In this document: positions 1-7,761 of the stretch, one piece after another
Position numbering within the stretch: the stretch's first letter is position 1
How the letters are laid out: every line of letters begins with the position of its first letter
NCBI GenBank assembly: GCA_017888105.1
Contig: JAGHGS010000044.1
Coordinates: forward strand, 1 to 13,893
DNA: 13,893 bases
Source of the DNA: Bacilli bacterium
GTDB taxonomy: Bacteria > Bacillota_I > Bacilli_A > RF39 > UBA660
Direction of reading: 5' to 3'
Notes under the pieces: model-generated
The model's input: the letters and a program-made list of their open reading frames with translations, nothing else
What the model was told of the DNA's origin: nothing
The model's database searches: none
Program-made: the position numbers and the translations under genes

Positions 1-2
1 TT

Positions 3-581
3 GAGTATTATACATACATTATTATAGCTTTTGGTGGCGCTTTACTTTTAATGCTTATTGTTATATTTGTTTTACTTCACAGTACGAAAAAGAAACAAAA
101 GAAAATTAAAGAATTTATTTTAAAACAGGAAGCTAAAATAGAGGCAACTAGAAAGTTAAATGATGTAGTTGATGAAGTAAAGAAAACTTTGGAAGAAGAA
201 AATAACGATATAGAGGAAAATACTGATGAAGCAGTTGTAGAAAGTGTGTCTTTAGAAGAGGAAAATTCTCTTGAGAATAGTAATGATGATAGTGCAATAC
301 CAACAGATGATGAAAGGCATGATGAAGAGTTAGAAGAGCCTAGAAAATCGAAAAAAGAATTAAAAAAAGAGAAGAAAGAAGCAAAAAGAAAGCTTAAGGA
401 AGAAAAAAAGTTAGCTAAAAAAAGGGAAGCAGAAGAAGTAGTAGAAGAGACTCAAGTAAAATTAGAAGATGAAATTAAAAATATTGAAAATCCGGTTAGT
501 GAAGAAACTTCAGATACGGAAGATGAAGTTTATGATATCTTTGAAGATGATCGGAAGAAGAAGAAAAAGAAGAAAAAATAG
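3..581 (+). CDS. Membrane protein with long charged cytoplasmic tail (5' end outside window)
   Basis: The reading frame is open from the window edge, so the true start lies upstream; the ATG at 51 falls inside a hydrophobic stretch (IIIAFGGALLLMLIVIFVLL) and is not a convincing start. That stretch is one membrane helix. It is followed by about 150 residues made almost wholly of Lys and Glu/Asp, with long KKELKKEKKEAKRKLKEEKK-type runs that should form a highly charged helix or coiled coil, and a tail of eight lysines. No enzymatic motif is visible. The tail points to a membrane-tethered cytoplasmic scaffold or binding segment, but this is inference from composition only. It lies 45 bp upstream of recG, which has its own promoter. 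The last codons and the stop form the left arm of a hairpin (562-597). I do not recognise the family. Confidence 0.75.
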   Translation, partial: EYYTYIIIAFGGALLLMLIVIFVLLHSTKKKQKKIKEFILKQEAKIEATRKLNDVVDEVKKTLEEENNDIEENTDEAVVESVSLEEENSLENSNDDSAIPTDDERHDEELEEPRKSKKELKKEKKEAKRKLKEEKKLAKKREAEEVVEETQVKLEDEIKNIENPVSEETSDTEDEVYDIFEDDRKKKKKKKK

Positions 582-597
582 CGTTTCTTCTTTTTCT
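562..597. terminator. Purine/pyrimidine hairpin overlapping the stop codon
   Basis: AGAAAAAGAAGAAA (562-575) pairs perfectly with TTTCTTCTTTTTCT (584-597) across an 8-nt loop holding the TAG stop. The 14-bp stem contains only A/G on one arm and T/C on the other and ends in a T-rich arm, so it could end transcription ahead of the recG promoter. It lacks a GC-rich stem, which makes terminator function tentative. Confidence 0.45.
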
Positions 598-598
598 T

Positions 599-607
599 TG
601 ATATAAT
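599..607 (+). promoter_or_regulatory. Extended -10 promoter of recG
   Basis: TGATATAAT matches the extended -10 consensus TGnTATAAT; no good -35 hexamer lies at 17 bp. Transcription would start near 614, so the recG message would have almost no leader beyond its AGGAGG site (614-619). The same TTTGATATAAT string precedes the gene at 12481. Confidence 0.5.
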
Positions 608-626
608 TGTAAGAGGAGGATTTAAG

Positions 627-2612
627 ATGGAACTTACAGATATAAAAGGTGTAGGGCCTAAAACATTAGATCATTTGCATGAACTAAGTGTTTATACGTT
701 AGATGACTTATTAACCGATTATCCTTATCGTTATGATTTATTTGAACCTACTAATTTAACAGAACAATATGATAATGAACGGATAGCTATTAATGTCATA
801 GTAGAGACAACTGCTACTACGGCTTTTATTCGAAAAAATTTTAATAAATTACAGTTTCGAGTAAATCATAATGGTAAGACTATGTATGCTGTTATTTTTA
901 ATAGAGCTTTTTTAAAACCACATATTGTAATTGGTAAAACTATTACTTTAGTGGGGAAATATGATGTAAAACGTAATACTTTTATTTGTGATGATATAAA
1001 ATTAAATCCGATTACTAAAAAAGAGATTATTCCTATTTATCATGTTAAAAAAGGAATTAAGAGTAATGATATTTTAAAGATTATAGAAAATGCTATAGAT
1101 GATAGTGCTAAAATACCTAATTATGTGCCAGATGAATTTATTATGAAGTATGATTTTATTAGTAAAAAGCAAGCTTTAAGAATGATACATATGCCTCATA
1201 AAGAGGAAGAAATAAAGAAAGCTAAAGTTTATTTAAAGTATGAAGAATTGTTTTTATTTCTTTTTAAGATTGCTTACATGAAAGATGAAAATGAAAATAT
1301 ATATAAAGAAGAAAAAAATTTCGATGAAAAGAAAGTAGAGAATTTTATTGCTAGTTTACCTTTTACTTTAACAGATAGTCAAGATGAGGCTTTAAAGCTT
1401 ATATTAGATGATATTAAAAGTAATAAAAAGATGAATAGATTGGTATTAGGTGATGTTGGTAGTGGTAAAACTATTATTAGTTTTATTAGTATGTATGCGA
1501 ATTTTTTAGCTGGTTACCAAAGTGTTTTGATGGCTCCAACAGAAGTACTTGCTAGACAACATTTTGAATCGGCTATTTCTTATTTTAAAGATTACCATTT
1601 AACTATTGATATTTTGGTTGGTAGTATGACAAAAAAAGAAAAAGAGGCTGTAAAAGTACGATTAGCAAGTGGAGAAATAGACATTTTAATTGGGACACAT
1701 GCGATTATTGAAGATGCTGTTTCTTTTTACCGTTTGGGACTTGTTATTACGGATGAACAACATCGTTTTGGAGTAAAACAAAGAGAAATACTTAAAAGTA
1801 AAGGAGAAGTTCCAGATGCTTTATATATGAGTGCTACACCAATTCCTAGAACGTATGCCTTAACTTTATATGGAGATTTAGATGTATCTTTTATTAGACA
1901 TAAACCAGGTGGAAGAAAGACAATTGTTACTAAAATAAAGAAGTATAGTGAACTTAAAGATGTACTTATGCATGTATTAGAAGAAATAAAAGCGGGACAT
2001 CAAGTTTATGTTGTAGCAAGTATTATTGATGATAATGAAGAGTTGGATTTAAAAAGTGTTGAAACATTAAAGGAAAAGTTTAATATGGCTTATCAAGGCA
2101 AAATTCCTATCGAAATACTTCATGGCAAATTGAAACAAAGAGAAAAAGATGCGATTATGGAACGTTTTAAAAATAATGAGACTAAAATACTAATTTCTAC
2201 GACAGTAATTGAAGTTGGGGTTGATGTTAAAAATGCAACAGTTATGGTTATTTTTGATGCCGATCGTTTTGGGCTTGCTACGATTCATCAATTACGTGGT
2301 AGAGTAGGTAGAAATAATATCGATTCCTATTGTTATTTAATTAGTGATAAAGAAATAGATCGATTAAAAGTATTAGAAGAGAGTAATGATGGTTTTTATA
2401 TTGCCGAGAAAGATTTGGAATTACGTGGGGAAGGAGATCTTTTTGGGACAATGCAAAGTGGGGTTAAAACATTTAAAATAGCGAATCTTAAAACCGATTT
2501 AAAAATTATGATGCAAGCGAAAAGTGATAGTGAAGAATATTTGAAAAGTGGACAGTATAAAAATAATATGAATTATAAAAAGATCGTGCGGGATTTAGAA
2601 AGACTTAATTAA
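627..2612 (+). CDS. recG: ATP-dependent DNA helicase RecG
   Basis: RecG binds branched DNA and drives regression of stalled replication forks and Holliday-junction migration. The N-terminal wedge domain (about residues 50-150, OB fold) is followed by a superfamily 2 helicase core: Walker A GDVGSGKT at 275-282, motif Ia MAPTEVLARQ, motif II DEQH at 376-379, motif III SATPIPRT at 402-409, motif V ISTTVIEVGVDV and motif VI HQLRGRVGR, then the RecG C-terminal part with LELRGEGDLFG. At 661 residues it is close to full family length (B. subtilis 682, E. coli 693) and all catalytic motifs are intact. The ATG at 627 is preceded by AGGAGG at 614-619 with good spacing. It is a housekeeping gene and marks this part of the window as chromosome. 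Confidence 0.97.
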   Translation: MELTDIKGVGPKTLDHLHELSVYTLDDLLTDYPYRYDLFEPTNLTEQYDNERIAINVIVETTATTAFIRKNFNKLQFRVNHNGKTMYAVIFNRAFLKPHIVIGKTITLVGKYDVKRNTFICDDIKLNPITKKEIIPIYHVKKGIKSNDILKIIENAIDDSAKIPNYVPDEFIMKYDFISKKQALRMIHMPHKEEEIKKAKVYLKYEELFLFLFKIAYMKDENENIYKEEKNFDEKKVENFIASLPFTLTDSQDEALKLILDDIKSNKKMNRLVLGDVGSGKTIISFISMYANFLAGYQSVLMAPTEVLARQHFESAISYFKDYHLTIDILVGSMTKKEKEAVKVRLASGEIDILIGTHAIIEDAVSFYRLGLVITDEQHRFGVKQREILKSKGEVPDALYMSATPIPRTYALTLYGDLDVSFIRHKPGGRKTIVTKIKKYSELKDVLMHVLEEIKAGHQVYVVASIIDDNEELDLKSVETLKEKFNMAYQGKIPIEILHGKLKQREKDAIMERFKNNETKILISTTVIEVGVDVKNATVMVIFDADRFGLATIHQLRGRVGRNNIDSYCYLISDKEIDRLKVLEESNDGFYIAEKDLELRGEGDLFGTMQSGVKTFKIANLKTDLKIMMQAKSDSEEYLKSGQYKNNMNYKKIVRDLERLN

Positions 2613-2614
2613 AG

Positions 2615-2643
2615 TTGCTAATTTTTTAAAAGTGTTATAAAAT
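2615..2643 (+). promoter_or_regulatory. Promoter of the 595-residue gene
   Basis: TTGCTA (2615-2620), a 17-bp spacer, then TAAAAT (2638-2643) form a sigma-A-type promoter starting right after the recG stop. The next gene is therefore probably transcribed on its own. Its Shine-Dalgarno site is an unusual GTGGGGT rather than AGGAGG. Confidence 0.5.
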
Positions 2644-2673
2644 ATACATTAAATTATTTAGTGGGGTATATTT

Positions 2674-4461
2674 ATGAATCCAATTAGCATGCTACTTCAA
2701 AAATATAATATTTATATTATGAAAAAGAAGTTATCCTCTTTATCGGATAGTGAAAAGTTAAAATATATATCCGATCTTTTAAAACATTTTTATCAGTTTG
2801 ATGATGTTTTAACTGATGATTTCTATTATTTTGTTTTAAAAGAAATATATCATGGTAATTTAGAAGTCTTTGATAAAGAAAATATTTTTCAAGTTATTGA
2901 TGAGTATAAGGGATTATCTTTGTATGAAGATGGATTAGATTTTATTATTACGTCTAAACAATATTTAGAAATTCCTGTTAAAAATATTAATAAACTTAGA
3001 ACATTACTACTAGATAAAATGCATACATGTCCTAAAAATAGATTAGATTATTTATATCAGAATGAAGATATTTATAAATTATTTCGACAAACACATTTTT
3101 TGGATCTTGAATGTACGTATCTTGCTTATAAACTTTATTTAAGTATGGGGTTTACTAATTCATTAGAATTATTACAAGATAAATATGGTGAAGTTAGCTT
3201 TGCTACTCTTTATTTTTGGATGTATCCTATTGATGTTACAAAGATAAGTGTGCCAAATGAGGAATTAACAACTTTTTTGTTTGGTGGTGAAAAGGAAAAT
3301 AGTGCTATGGCATCTATTTTAAATGGTAGTAGTAAAGAGTTGTATTTGAACTTTTCTTACTTTTATCAAAATTTTTTTTATTACTATAAAGAATTACAAG
3401 GGAATGTATCTAGAAAAAGGGTAGAAGCGTTATTAAAAGATCGATTTCTTACTTTTGATCCGGTGTATCCTAATATCAAGAGAGATGTTGTAGATGATAT
3501 GATTAAATCTTTTCATAATAAGTATATTTATAATGATTATTCAGATAAACAAATTGAAAATTTAAATTACGCTTTTTATGAAGAAAATATTAGTCATCAA
3601 ATATCATCTTCTATTCCACAAATACAAATTTTTAATGGGGATTATAAAGCATCTATTTTAGCTAAAAATGATCCTAAAGTATTAGTTATGGGGTATCGTG
3701 CTAATAACTGCTTTCGTCTAAATGGTGATGCTTCTGTACTATTTAAAAAAGTTATAGCTAGTAAGCATTGTCGGGTTGTTAGTGTGTCTAGAGCAAAGGA
3801 TAATGATATTGCTATGGCAATAATTATTCGAAATGGAAATGTAATAGTCGCCCAAGGAATTGAAATTAGTCAGTCTTATCAAAATATAGTTGATCGCAAA
3901 AAAATATATCTTACTATAGAAAAATTTATGAAACAGCTTATGAATGAGATGAATGAAAAAGGAGATGTTATTGTTGCTACAATGATTGGTTGTAGTAATT
4001 CTAATGTTAGTGATTTTAATTCTAAATTTTTACCTTTTAGAGTTACTCCTATATTAAATGGAGATCAGTTTTCTACATATTATGATGGGTTTCATTTTCC
4101 GCAATGCTTAATTTCCATGAAAGAAAATACTAGTTTAGGTGATATAAAACTTTTTACACCTACCTTTGAATATCTTGATCAAAGAGATGAAGTGTTATGT
4201 TTAAAACCTAATGATTATAGTTATGTTCGAAATTTAGTTAATCAAAGATTAATGGCAATAAGTTATTTTGCTGATACTCAAATGAGAAGAATAAGAATGC
4301 AGAGTGTGCATGAGGCAAAAGAAATTTATTGTAATTCGGATTGGTATTTAATTGTGTTTGAAGATGGAGAAATAGAGGGCACTTATTTAGATAAAGATCC
4401 TAGAGCAAAAGAGGAATATGAATTTTCTTTGAGTCGAGTAAAAAATAGTAAATTAAAATAA
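2674..4461 (+). CDS. Uncharacterised 595-residue cytoplasmic protein
   Basis: I do not recognise this family. The protein has no signal peptide or membrane helix. The N-terminal ~300 residues are rich in Tyr, Phe and Leu and look helical, perhaps as repeats. The C-terminal part begins near residue 330 and has alternating strand/helix character: VLVMGYRANNCFR at about 336-348, LNGDAS after it, then AMAIIIRNGNVIVAQGIEIS, and a later VIVATMIGCSNSN. The GYRxxNCFR...G segment followed by a two-strand RNGNVI turn looks like a conserved core with a buried Cys, possibly an enzyme active site, but I cannot name it. The ATG at 2674 has TGGGGT 8 bp upstream and its own promoter at 2615-2643. It is followed by the small-RNA candidate at 4521 and is probably chromosomal. 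Confidence 0.85.
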   Translation: MNPISMLLQKYNIYIMKKKLSSLSDSEKLKYISDLLKHFYQFDDVLTDDFYYFVLKEIYHGNLEVFDKENIFQVIDEYKGLSLYEDGLDFIITSKQYLEIPVKNINKLRTLLLDKMHTCPKNRLDYLYQNEDIYKLFRQTHFLDLECTYLAYKLYLSMGFTNSLELLQDKYGEVSFATLYFWMYPIDVTKISVPNEELTTFLFGGEKENSAMASILNGSSKELYLNFSYFYQNFFYYYKELQGNVSRKRVEALLKDRFLTFDPVYPNIKRDVVDDMIKSFHNKYIYNDYSDKQIENLNYAFYEENISHQISSSIPQIQIFNGDYKASILAKNDPKVLVMGYRANNCFRLNGDASVLFKKVIASKHCRVVSVSRAKDNDIAMAIIIRNGNVIVAQGIEISQSYQNIVDRKKIYLTIEKFMKQLMNEMNEKGDVIVATMIGCSNSNVSDFNSKFLPFRVTPILNGDQFSTYYDGFHFPQCLISMKENTSLGDIKLFTPTFEYLDQRDEVLCLKPNDYSYVRNLVNQRLMAISYFADTQMRRIRMQSVHEAKEIYCNSDWYLIVFEDGEIEGTYLDKDPRAKEEYEFSLSRVKNSKLK

Positions 4462-4485
4462 TTTTGTAAAATTGCTTAAAGGTAA

Positions 4486-4514
4486 TTGACAAATGTCGAA
4501 AAAAATAATATCAT
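4486..4514 (+). promoter_or_regulatory. Promoter of the small-RNA candidate
   Basis: A perfect TTGACA -35 (4486-4491), a 17-bp spacer and TATCAT (4509-4514) form one of the best promoters in the window. It sits in an intergenic region with no ORF downstream, pointing to transcription from about 4521 to the terminator at 4593-4624. Confidence 0.6.
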
Positions 4515-4520
4515 TATTAT

Positions 4521-4624
4521 GACATGATAAACGTCATGTCCGAATCACCTTCACGACTTTGTGTGAAAGTGAGTCAACCAAAACCCCCTGAAGTCCAGCA
4601 GAAATGCTGGACATTTTTATTTTT
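4521..4624 (+). ncRNA. Candidate structured small RNA, about 105 nt
   Basis: A strong promoter is followed by three stem-loops and an intrinsic terminator with no reading frame. Stem 1 is GACATGA/TCATGTC (4521-4527 with 4534-4540). Stem 2 is TCACCTTCAC with GTGAAAGTGA (4545-4554 with 4563-4572, one mismatch). Stem 3 is the terminator GTCCAGCA-GAAA-TGCTGGAC and its T run. The unpaired stretch between stems 2 and 3 contains CCCCCTGAAG, a C-rich string like those that some Firmicutes sRNAs use to pair with G-rich Shine-Dalgarno sites. It does not match SRP RNA, 6S, tmRNA or RNase P as far as I can see. Alternatively it is the 3' region of a longer transcript from the gene ending at 4461. Confidence 0.5.
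4593..4624 (+). terminator. Intrinsic terminator of the small-RNA candidate
   Basis: GTCCAGCA (4593-4600), GAAA loop, TGCTGGAC (4605-4612), then ATTTTTATTTTTT. It has a strong 8-bp GC-containing stem with a stable tetraloop and a T run. Confidence 0.85.
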
Positions 4625-4670
4625 CCTAGTATTTATGGGAGTTTCTTTAATTTTTAAATGATAAAAAATG

Positions 4671-4695
4671 ATTTTATGTAACATTTATGTAACAA
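4671..4695. repeat. 25-bp direct repeat, left copy: candidate attL or integrase arm site
   Basis: This 25-bp sequence recurs exactly at 13593-13617 in the same orientation, about 8.9 kb away. It consists of two tandem copies of TTTATGTAACA with one or two flanking bases. It lies 33 bp beyond the integrase terminator stem, the usual place for the attachment end of an integrative element. The tandem directly repeated 11-mers also resemble the paired arm-type sites of Tn916-class integrases, in which case the crossover core would lie just outside. Confidence 0.6.
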
Positions 4696-4727
4696 TTTTA
4701 AGTGTTTTTGAAAATTTAAGCAAAAAA

Positions 4728-4765
4728 AAATAAGGAAACTAGTATTTTAGCCAGTTTCCTTATTT
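4728..4765 (-). terminator. Intrinsic terminator of the integrase operon
   Basis: AAATAAGGAAACT (4728-4740) and AGTTTCCTTATTT (4753-4765) form a perfect 13-bp stem. Read on the minus strand it follows the integrase stop directly and leads into a T run (the A tract at 4722-4730). Confidence 0.9.
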
Positions 4766-4766
4766 G

Positions 4767-5939
4767 CTATAAACTTATCTCATATTTATCATTATTTTTA
4801 GTTTCTTCTATTTCAATATTAGTTTTACTGTTTTCATTCAGATCGTCTATAAGTCCTATAATATTATTTAATTTGTTTTTAAACATATGAGAATAAGTAT
4901 TTAATGTTTCATCAATTTTAGAGTGCCCTAGATATTTAGCAACAAGTGTTATGTCTGCTCCATTATTGATTAGTAATGAAGCACAGGAATGCCTAAAATC
5001 ATGTAATCTTATTTGTTTTACTCCTGCTAGTTTACAATCTTTGTTTTTTCTTCTTCTAATAGCATCATCACCTAGGGGAATAGCATTTCCAAAGACGAAC
5101 CATTCTTCTTTAAAGTTGTTATACTTTATAACTTTATTTTTAAGTTCTATTAAGTCATTTAATAATTCTTTAGGTATTGGTAATACTCTATTACTTGTTA
5201 AAGTTTTAGGACTAGTGATTATATATTTTTTTCTATTTACATTATCGGATAAACCTTTATTAATTCTTATTGTTTTTTTATTAAAATCGATATCATTCCA
5301 ATTTAATGCTCTTGCTTCGCCTTTACGAAGTCCACAGAAATATAGAGTTTTAAATAAACATTTGTAGGTTAGATTTTCCTCAACTGAAATAAATTTTTTA
5401 AATTCTTCGTAAGTCCAAAATTCCATTTCTTTTTTTATTTCATTTGGGTTTGTAAAGTTATTCATTTTAGGATATATTTGATTAAAATTAATACCATACC
5501 ATTTTGTTCCAAAATTCATAATTGTTTTTAAAAATTTGTAAATATAATTTCTAGTTCTATTTGATAACTTATATTCCATTATTTTTTTTCGCCATGCCTC
5601 ATAATGCTGGATATTAAATTCTTTGACTTTAATATTATCTAAAAGTGCCATATATCTTATTCTGTCTCTATAAGTATGAAGTGTTGTTTCTTTTACTTTA
5701 TCTTTTTGATAATCGTAGAAAGCCAAGTATAAATCTTTAAAAGTCATATTATTATCAGGTCTATACTTATCAAGTTCTAGCAAAAATATTCTTTCTGCTT
5801 CCTGTGCTTCAGGTTTAGTTTTATATAATTTTGATTGGTATTGTTTGATTTTGCCATCTAAATCTTTATATCTTACGTGAAAGTTCCATTTTCTACCGTC
5901 TTTCGTCCATTTTTTGGGTTCTAATTTACTTACTGACAT
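4767..5939 (-). CDS. int: Tyrosine recombinase (integrase) of the element
   Basis: It catalyses site-specific integration and excision. Three parts are visible. An N-terminal AP2-like arm-binding domain spans about residues 10-58 (WNFHVRYKDLDGKIKQYQSK). A SAM-like core-binding domain covers about 65-160. The catalytic domain runs from 175 to 360 with a full active set: Arg205 in GLRKGE, Lys245, His313 and Arg316 in HDFRHS, His339 in LGHS and nucleophile Tyr349 in TYSHM. The length of 390 residues is normal for Tn916/phage-type integrases. The ATG (5937-5939) has GAAAGGA upstream, supplied by the last codons of the 63-residue gene, whose TGA lies 4 bp before this start, so the two are translationally coupled. 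It is the last gene of the minus-strand operon and ends at a strong terminator next to the left repeat. Confidence 0.95.
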   Translation of the reverse strand: MSVSKLEPKKWTKDGRKWNFHVRYKDLDGKIKQYQSKLYKTKPEAQEAERIFLLELDKYRPDNNMTFKDLYLAFYDYQKDKVKETTLHTYRDRIRYMALLDNIKVKEFNIQHYEAWRKKIMEYKLSNRTRNYIYKFLKTIMNFGTKWYGINFNQIYPKMNNFTNPNEIKKEMEFWTYEEFKKFISVEENLTYKCLFKTLYFCGLRKGEARALNWNDIDFNKKTIRINKGLSDNVNRKKYIITSPKTLTSNRVLPIPKELLNDLIELKNKVIKYNNFKEEWFVFGNAIPLGDDAIRRRKNKDCKLAGVKQIRLHDFRHSCASLLINNGADITLVAKYLGHSKIDETLNTYSHMFKNKLNNIIGLIDDLNENSKTNIEIEETKNNDKYEISL

Positions 5940-5943
5940 TTTA

Positions 5944-6135
5944 TCACATCCTTTCTATATTTTTATTTTTAAATTTTAAAAGAACATTTTGGTGTTCTTT
6001 TAGTGCTAAAGTATGGTAATTAAGACTATTTATATCATTATTTCTTTTGTCTTGTTTGATTAATTCTTGAAGTGATTTAATAATAAGTTTTTCTTTATTA
6101 ATATTTGTATTTTCTTCGATTATTGCTTGTATCAT
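5944..6135 (-). CDS. Small 63-residue protein between relaxase and integrase
   Basis: This is a short, probably all-helical, charged protein (NINKEKLIIKSLQELIKQDK near the N-terminus, then ALKEHQNVLLKFKNKNIERM). I recognise no domain. It is placed with confidence because of its context: an ATG at 6133-6135 behind GAAAGGA, 14 bp after the relaxase stop and 4 bp before the integrase start, all on one strand. Its leader, TATAGAAAGGA then TGATAAAATG, is nearly repeated before the integrase, suggesting small-scale duplication of the ribosome-binding region. It could be an accessory to relaxase or integrase; no function can be read from the sequence. Confidence 0.7.
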   Translation of the reverse strand: MIQAIIEENTNINKEKLIIKSLQELIKQDKRNNDINSLNYHTLALKEHQNVLLKFKNKNIERM

Positions 6136-6149
6136 TTTATCAGTCCTTT

Positions 6150-7568
6150 CTATATTCCAATTTCAAAATCGTCTTTGTCTTTTTCTTTAGGTTTTTTATA
6201 ATAGTTATAATTAATGGAGTCAGCTAAATCTTCATAATCTTCTATATATTTTGATTTTGTTCTACCTAGGATTTTATCAATAGCATTAGCCATTTTGCTA
6301 AATAAATTTTTCCACCTATCTATTTGTTCTTCTAGTTTTGATTTTATACTTTTTAAAGAATTGATTAATAAATCTTTTTTTTCTAATTCACTTTTTAAGT
6401 CTTTAATTTCTTGTTGCTGTTCTTTCAACATTTCTTTTTGTTTTAAATATTCTTTATTCGCTTTAAATCTATTATTAAAAGTGAGTAATCTTGTAATTTG
6501 TATTTCTTGTTGTTTAATTTTGTTATCAGATATGACTTTGTCTTTTTCAAGAGTTTTTGCATAATAGATTAATTTATCTACATCTTTTGAGTTATAACCT
6601 GTAATTCCTTTTTTTAGATTAGTAATATTATCCGATTTATCCATATTTTGGAGGCTATTTCTGTTTGTTTCTATCTCTTGGGTAGTGTAATTAAGTTCTT
6701 CCTTTAAATCGCTTAATTCGGCTTTTAATTCGCTAATTTGATATTCTAATTTAGTTTGATTTTTAGCATGACTTCCAATATTACCACGATCTAGTTTGAA
6801 ACCTCGTTCATTGATAAACTTATTAAATTTATCTTGTAGTTTAGCAAAAGAGTTTTTGCCGCCTAAATCTTTCCAGAATTGGTCGTTATTTAGAAATTTA
6901 CCTTTTACATTTTCATATATAATTTTCCCATTATTATCTCTTTCTAAAATAGGTACTAGTTTAACATTGCCATTACTATCTTTTACTTCTTCTTTAATTG
7001 TATTACCCTCATTATCTTTTTTATAAACTTTTCTTTTCACTTCGTTTACGATAGGTAAGAAGTAGGCTTGTAGGTGTGGGGTATCTTCGTCATAGTGTAC
7101 TTGTGCCATGACAATATTTTCCTTACCAACCAAGTCTGTCAAAAACTCCATACAACTATCAAAATAGTAGGTTACTTCAAGAGGTATATCTTCTTTACTA
7201 TTTATATCAGGAACAAATACACTTTGTCCTTTTTTATTACCAGTTTTGTAAGTTCTACCACTATCTTTAAATTTCATACCTAAACTTTGAAAGAACTCGT
7301 TACCACTTGTAAATACTACACCATTTAGCATATTGGTACTATCTTTCTTTAAATACTCTATATCACGTTCTTTTAGTATTTTTTTTACTTGTTGATATAG
7401 ATTACGTTCTTTCATGGGTACATAATCAACATTAAATTCGGTTCTTTTGCTATCGTAATTTCCTGTACCTTTTCTCTTGGTTAATTCTTGTCCTATATTA
7501 AATAAATCTTTCGCTTTATATTTAGTTGCAAATCTTAATACTTGTTTTCCATTGTAAATATTATTCAT
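6150..7568 (-). CDS. mob: MobV/Pre-family relaxase (plasmid mobilization protein)
   Basis: MobV relaxases nick oriT and lead one DNA strand into a conjugation channel. The HUH metal-binding motif is clear: HYDEDTPHLQ at 158-167, matching HxDExTPH of the Mob_Pre family, with His158, Glu161 and His165; the usual fourth His is Gln167. The fold continues to RGFKLDRGNIGSHAKNQTK (about 255-273), a segment conserved in the family. Residues about 270-420 form a long coiled coil, common in these proteins. The N-terminal 157 residues contain no histidine, so the catalytic His of pMV158 MobM (His22) has no counterpart; Tyr17 or Tyr38 might serve. An insertion (about 178-225) lies after motif III. ATG at 7566-7568 has AAGGAGG at ideal spacing. 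A 270-bp repeat-rich region, the likely oriT, lies upstream. Confidence 0.88.
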   Translation of the reverse strand: MNNIYNGKQVLRFATKYKAKDLFNIGQELTKRKGTGNYDSKRTEFNVDYVPMKERNLYQQVKKILKERDIEYLKKDSTNMLNGVVFTSGNEFFQSLGMKFKDSGRTYKTGNKKGQSVFVPDINSKEDIPLEVTYYFDSCMEFLTDLVGKENIVMAQVHYDEDTPHLQAYFLPIVNEVKRKVYKKDNEGNTIKEEVKDSNGNVKLVPILERDNNGKIIYENVKGKFLNNDQFWKDLGGKNSFAKLQDKFNKFINERGFKLDRGNIGSHAKNQTKLEYQISELKAELSDLKEELNYTTQEIETNRNSLQNMDKSDNITNLKKGITGYNSKDVDKLIYYAKTLEKDKVISDNKIKQQEIQITRLLTFNNRFKANKEYLKQKEMLKEQQQEIKDLKSELEKKDLLINSLKSIKSKLEEQIDRWKNLFSKMANAIDKILGRTKSKYIEDYEDLADSINYNYYKKPKEKDKDDFEIGI

Positions 7569-7591
7569 TTATCGCCCTCCTTTATTTATTC

Positions 7592-7650
7592 AGGTCATTT
7601 ATGACCTATCTCACTAGGGCATAGCCCATGTGAGTTTAGGGAGTTCCCTA
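7592..7650. repeat. Three adjacent hairpins with candidate oriT nick sequence
   Basis: Stems: AGGTCA-ttta-TGACCT (7592-7607); CTCAC...GTGAG enclosing GGGC-ata-GCCC (7610-7634); TAGGGA-gt-TCCCTA (7637-7650). On the minus strand, GGGC-tat-GCCC is followed by TAGTGAGATA (7616 down to 7607), matching 8 of 10 bases of the pMV158 MobM nick sequence TAGTGTG/TTA, which also follows a hairpin. By analogy the nick would fall between 7610 and 7609. It lies just upstream of the relaxase, the usual oriT position. It could also act on the relaxase leader as RNA. Confidence 0.5.
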
Positions 7651-7662
7651 AAAACCCCCTTA

Positions 7663-7761
7663 CATTGTTTTCACAAGATACCCCCAATTTACAAAAGGGG
7701 TATCAAGCTAAAACAATGAATTAATATTTCCAATATGAATAAAGGAAATATTAATTATTGT
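7663..7761. repeat. Composite inverted repeats, possible replication or transfer origin
   Basis: CATTGTTTT (7663-7671) pairs with AAAACAATG (7710-7718) around an inner perfect stem GATACCCC/GGGGTATC (7677-7684 with 7697-7704). A second structure pairs 7713-7731 with 7744-7761: ACAAT, 2 nt, ATTAATATTTCC against GGAAATATTAAT, 1 nt, ATTGT, 17 pairs in all. The two share 7713-7718, so they are mutually exclusive folds. Such switching single-strand structures are typical of oriT, single-strand origins or plasmid replication origins. No coding sequence is present. Confidence 0.55.

Noticed and set aside
4951..5367. Plus-strand 138-codon frame within the integrase gene
   Set aside because: Antisense shadow of a clear integrase catalytic domain, without ribosome site or family likeness.
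6295..7283. Several short plus-strand frames opposite the relaxase
   Set aside because: Shadows of the relaxase and its coiled coil; no ribosome sites.
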